NCBI GenBank assembly: GCA_011192155.1 | Contig: DUEK01000032.1 | Location: forward strand, 1 to 39,102 | From: Thermoflexia bacterium | Lineage (GTDB): Bacteria > Chloroflexota > Anaerolineae > B4-G1 | Direction: 5' to 3' | Length of the DNA: 39,102 nt | Shown here: positions 38,881-39,102 of the stretch, in pieces | Layout: each line of letters begins with the position of its first letter | Position numbering within the stretch: position 1 is the stretch's first letter | The notes under the pieces: generated by a model | The model's input: only the letters and a program-made list of their open reading frames with translations | Told to the model about the DNA's origin: nothing | Databases searched by the model: none | Program-made: the position numbers and the translations under genes

Positions 38881-38903
38881 TGTAGCCGCGATTTCCAATC
38901 GCG
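38881..38903. repeat. TGTAGCCGCGATTTCC repeat, third copy
   Basis: This copy lacks one A compared with 20122-20145 and 32281-32304. With the following CGCGCCTACA (38916-38925) it forms a wider imperfect palindrome. TCACCACCAAGAACGAAAAT (38862-38881), the other strand of the 4732-4751 repeat, lies directly upstream. Confidence 0.6.
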
Positions 38904-38961
38904 CGAATGGGAATTCGCGCCTACAGGTTTATTTTCGGAATAGGGAGTAGGCGCGATCCGC

Positions 38962-38983
38962 TAATCCCGCCAATCCGTGTTCT
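38962..38983. repeat. Second copy of the AGAACACGGATTG-type repeat
   Basis: The minus strand reads AGAACACGGATTG-gc-GGGATTA, matching 20235-20257 (AGAACACGGATTG-ag-GGGATTA). It lies just before the start of the partial GT4 gene. Confidence 0.5.
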
Positions 38984-38996
38984 TGCGAGATAGAAC

Positions 38997-39102
38997 TTGA
39001 AGATACTATTCCTCTGCCGCTTTCTGCCCCATCCTAAAGCGCGAGACAGCGGCGGCCAAGACACATATCACTATATCGCCTCTCTGAGCGAGCGACATTC
39101 CG
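38997..39102 (+). CDS. Partial glycosyltransferase family 4, N-terminus
   Basis: The frame starts at TTG and runs off the right edge, giving 35 codons: KILFLCRFLPHPKARDSGG then QDTYHYIASLSERHS. The LPHPKARDSGGQDTYHYI pattern is the usual N-terminal start of GT4 proteins (PHP...DSGG..T..YI). The ribosome site is weak (GCGAGA). It lies 150 bp after the GT2 gene, past a repeat cluster, and probably continues the glycan locus. Confidence 0.65.
   Translation, partial: MKILFLCRFLPHPKARDSGGQDTYHYIASLSERHS

Overview
The window looks like chromosomal DNA of a Chloroflexota bacterium, probably Anaerolineae-like. This is an inference from gene content: a sensor kinase with many GAF domains, a LytR-CpsA-Psr protein carrying a TPR, large GT-C-like membrane proteins, a corrinoid/UroD methyltransferase operon, GC-rich coding sequence, sigma70-type promoters and many small palindromic repeats between genes. 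No rRNA, CRISPR array, phage module or replication origin was seen. Two tRNA genes are present, Pro-GGG and an initiator-like Met-CAU.

Layout. 1-4816 (minus strand): an operon reading Lrp/AsnC regulator, flavodoxin-fold reductase, ferredoxin-nitroreductase, corrinoid protein, UroD-type methyltransferase and a partial PAS-like protein. It looks like a corrinoid-dependent methyl-transfer system with its redox partners. 4933-8640: a 162-bp MITE-like element, then a peptide-type ABC importer (binding lipoprotein and two permeases) without ATPases. 8748-11345: a small unknown gene and a GT-C-like membrane protein. 11346-14799 (minus): a lipoyl H-like protein, a NarI/HdrE-like cytochrome b and a two-CCG-domain iron-sulfur protein. 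These are followed at 1 nt spacing by a small gene and a nucleotidyltransferase whose 3' end is replaced by a repeat. 14826-17341: rpsT and a divergent two-gene operon of unknown function, with core promoters that overlap at the -35 element. 17384-22119 (minus): a LytR-CpsA-Psr protein, an orphan ParA and a PAS/GAF protein, transcribed away from a 1330-residue sensor histidine kinase (22342-26334). 26433-32278: a TPR protein, two paralogous exported beta-sandwich-like proteins, tRNA-Pro, an internally deleted ISAzo13-like element and two tandem paralogous beta-helix lipoproteins. 32343-33896: a nitrilase, a DivIC/FtsL-like protein and initiator tRNA. 33993-39102: a promoter and structured leader with a 16-residue ORF, then a glycosyltransferase operon (GT4, B12-type radical SAM, GT4, GT2 and the start of another GT4).

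Three things stand out. The first is the leader at 33993-34186, where a ribosome-site-sequestering helix and a second hairpin cannot form together. The second is the pairing of a lipoyl H-like protein with Hdr-like electron carriers, with no glycine-cleavage genes in view. The third is a set of palindromic repeat families that repeatedly sit on gene 3' ends, supply or abut stop codons, truncate one gene and nest inside each other. Every function here is assigned by reading motifs; no database search was possible.
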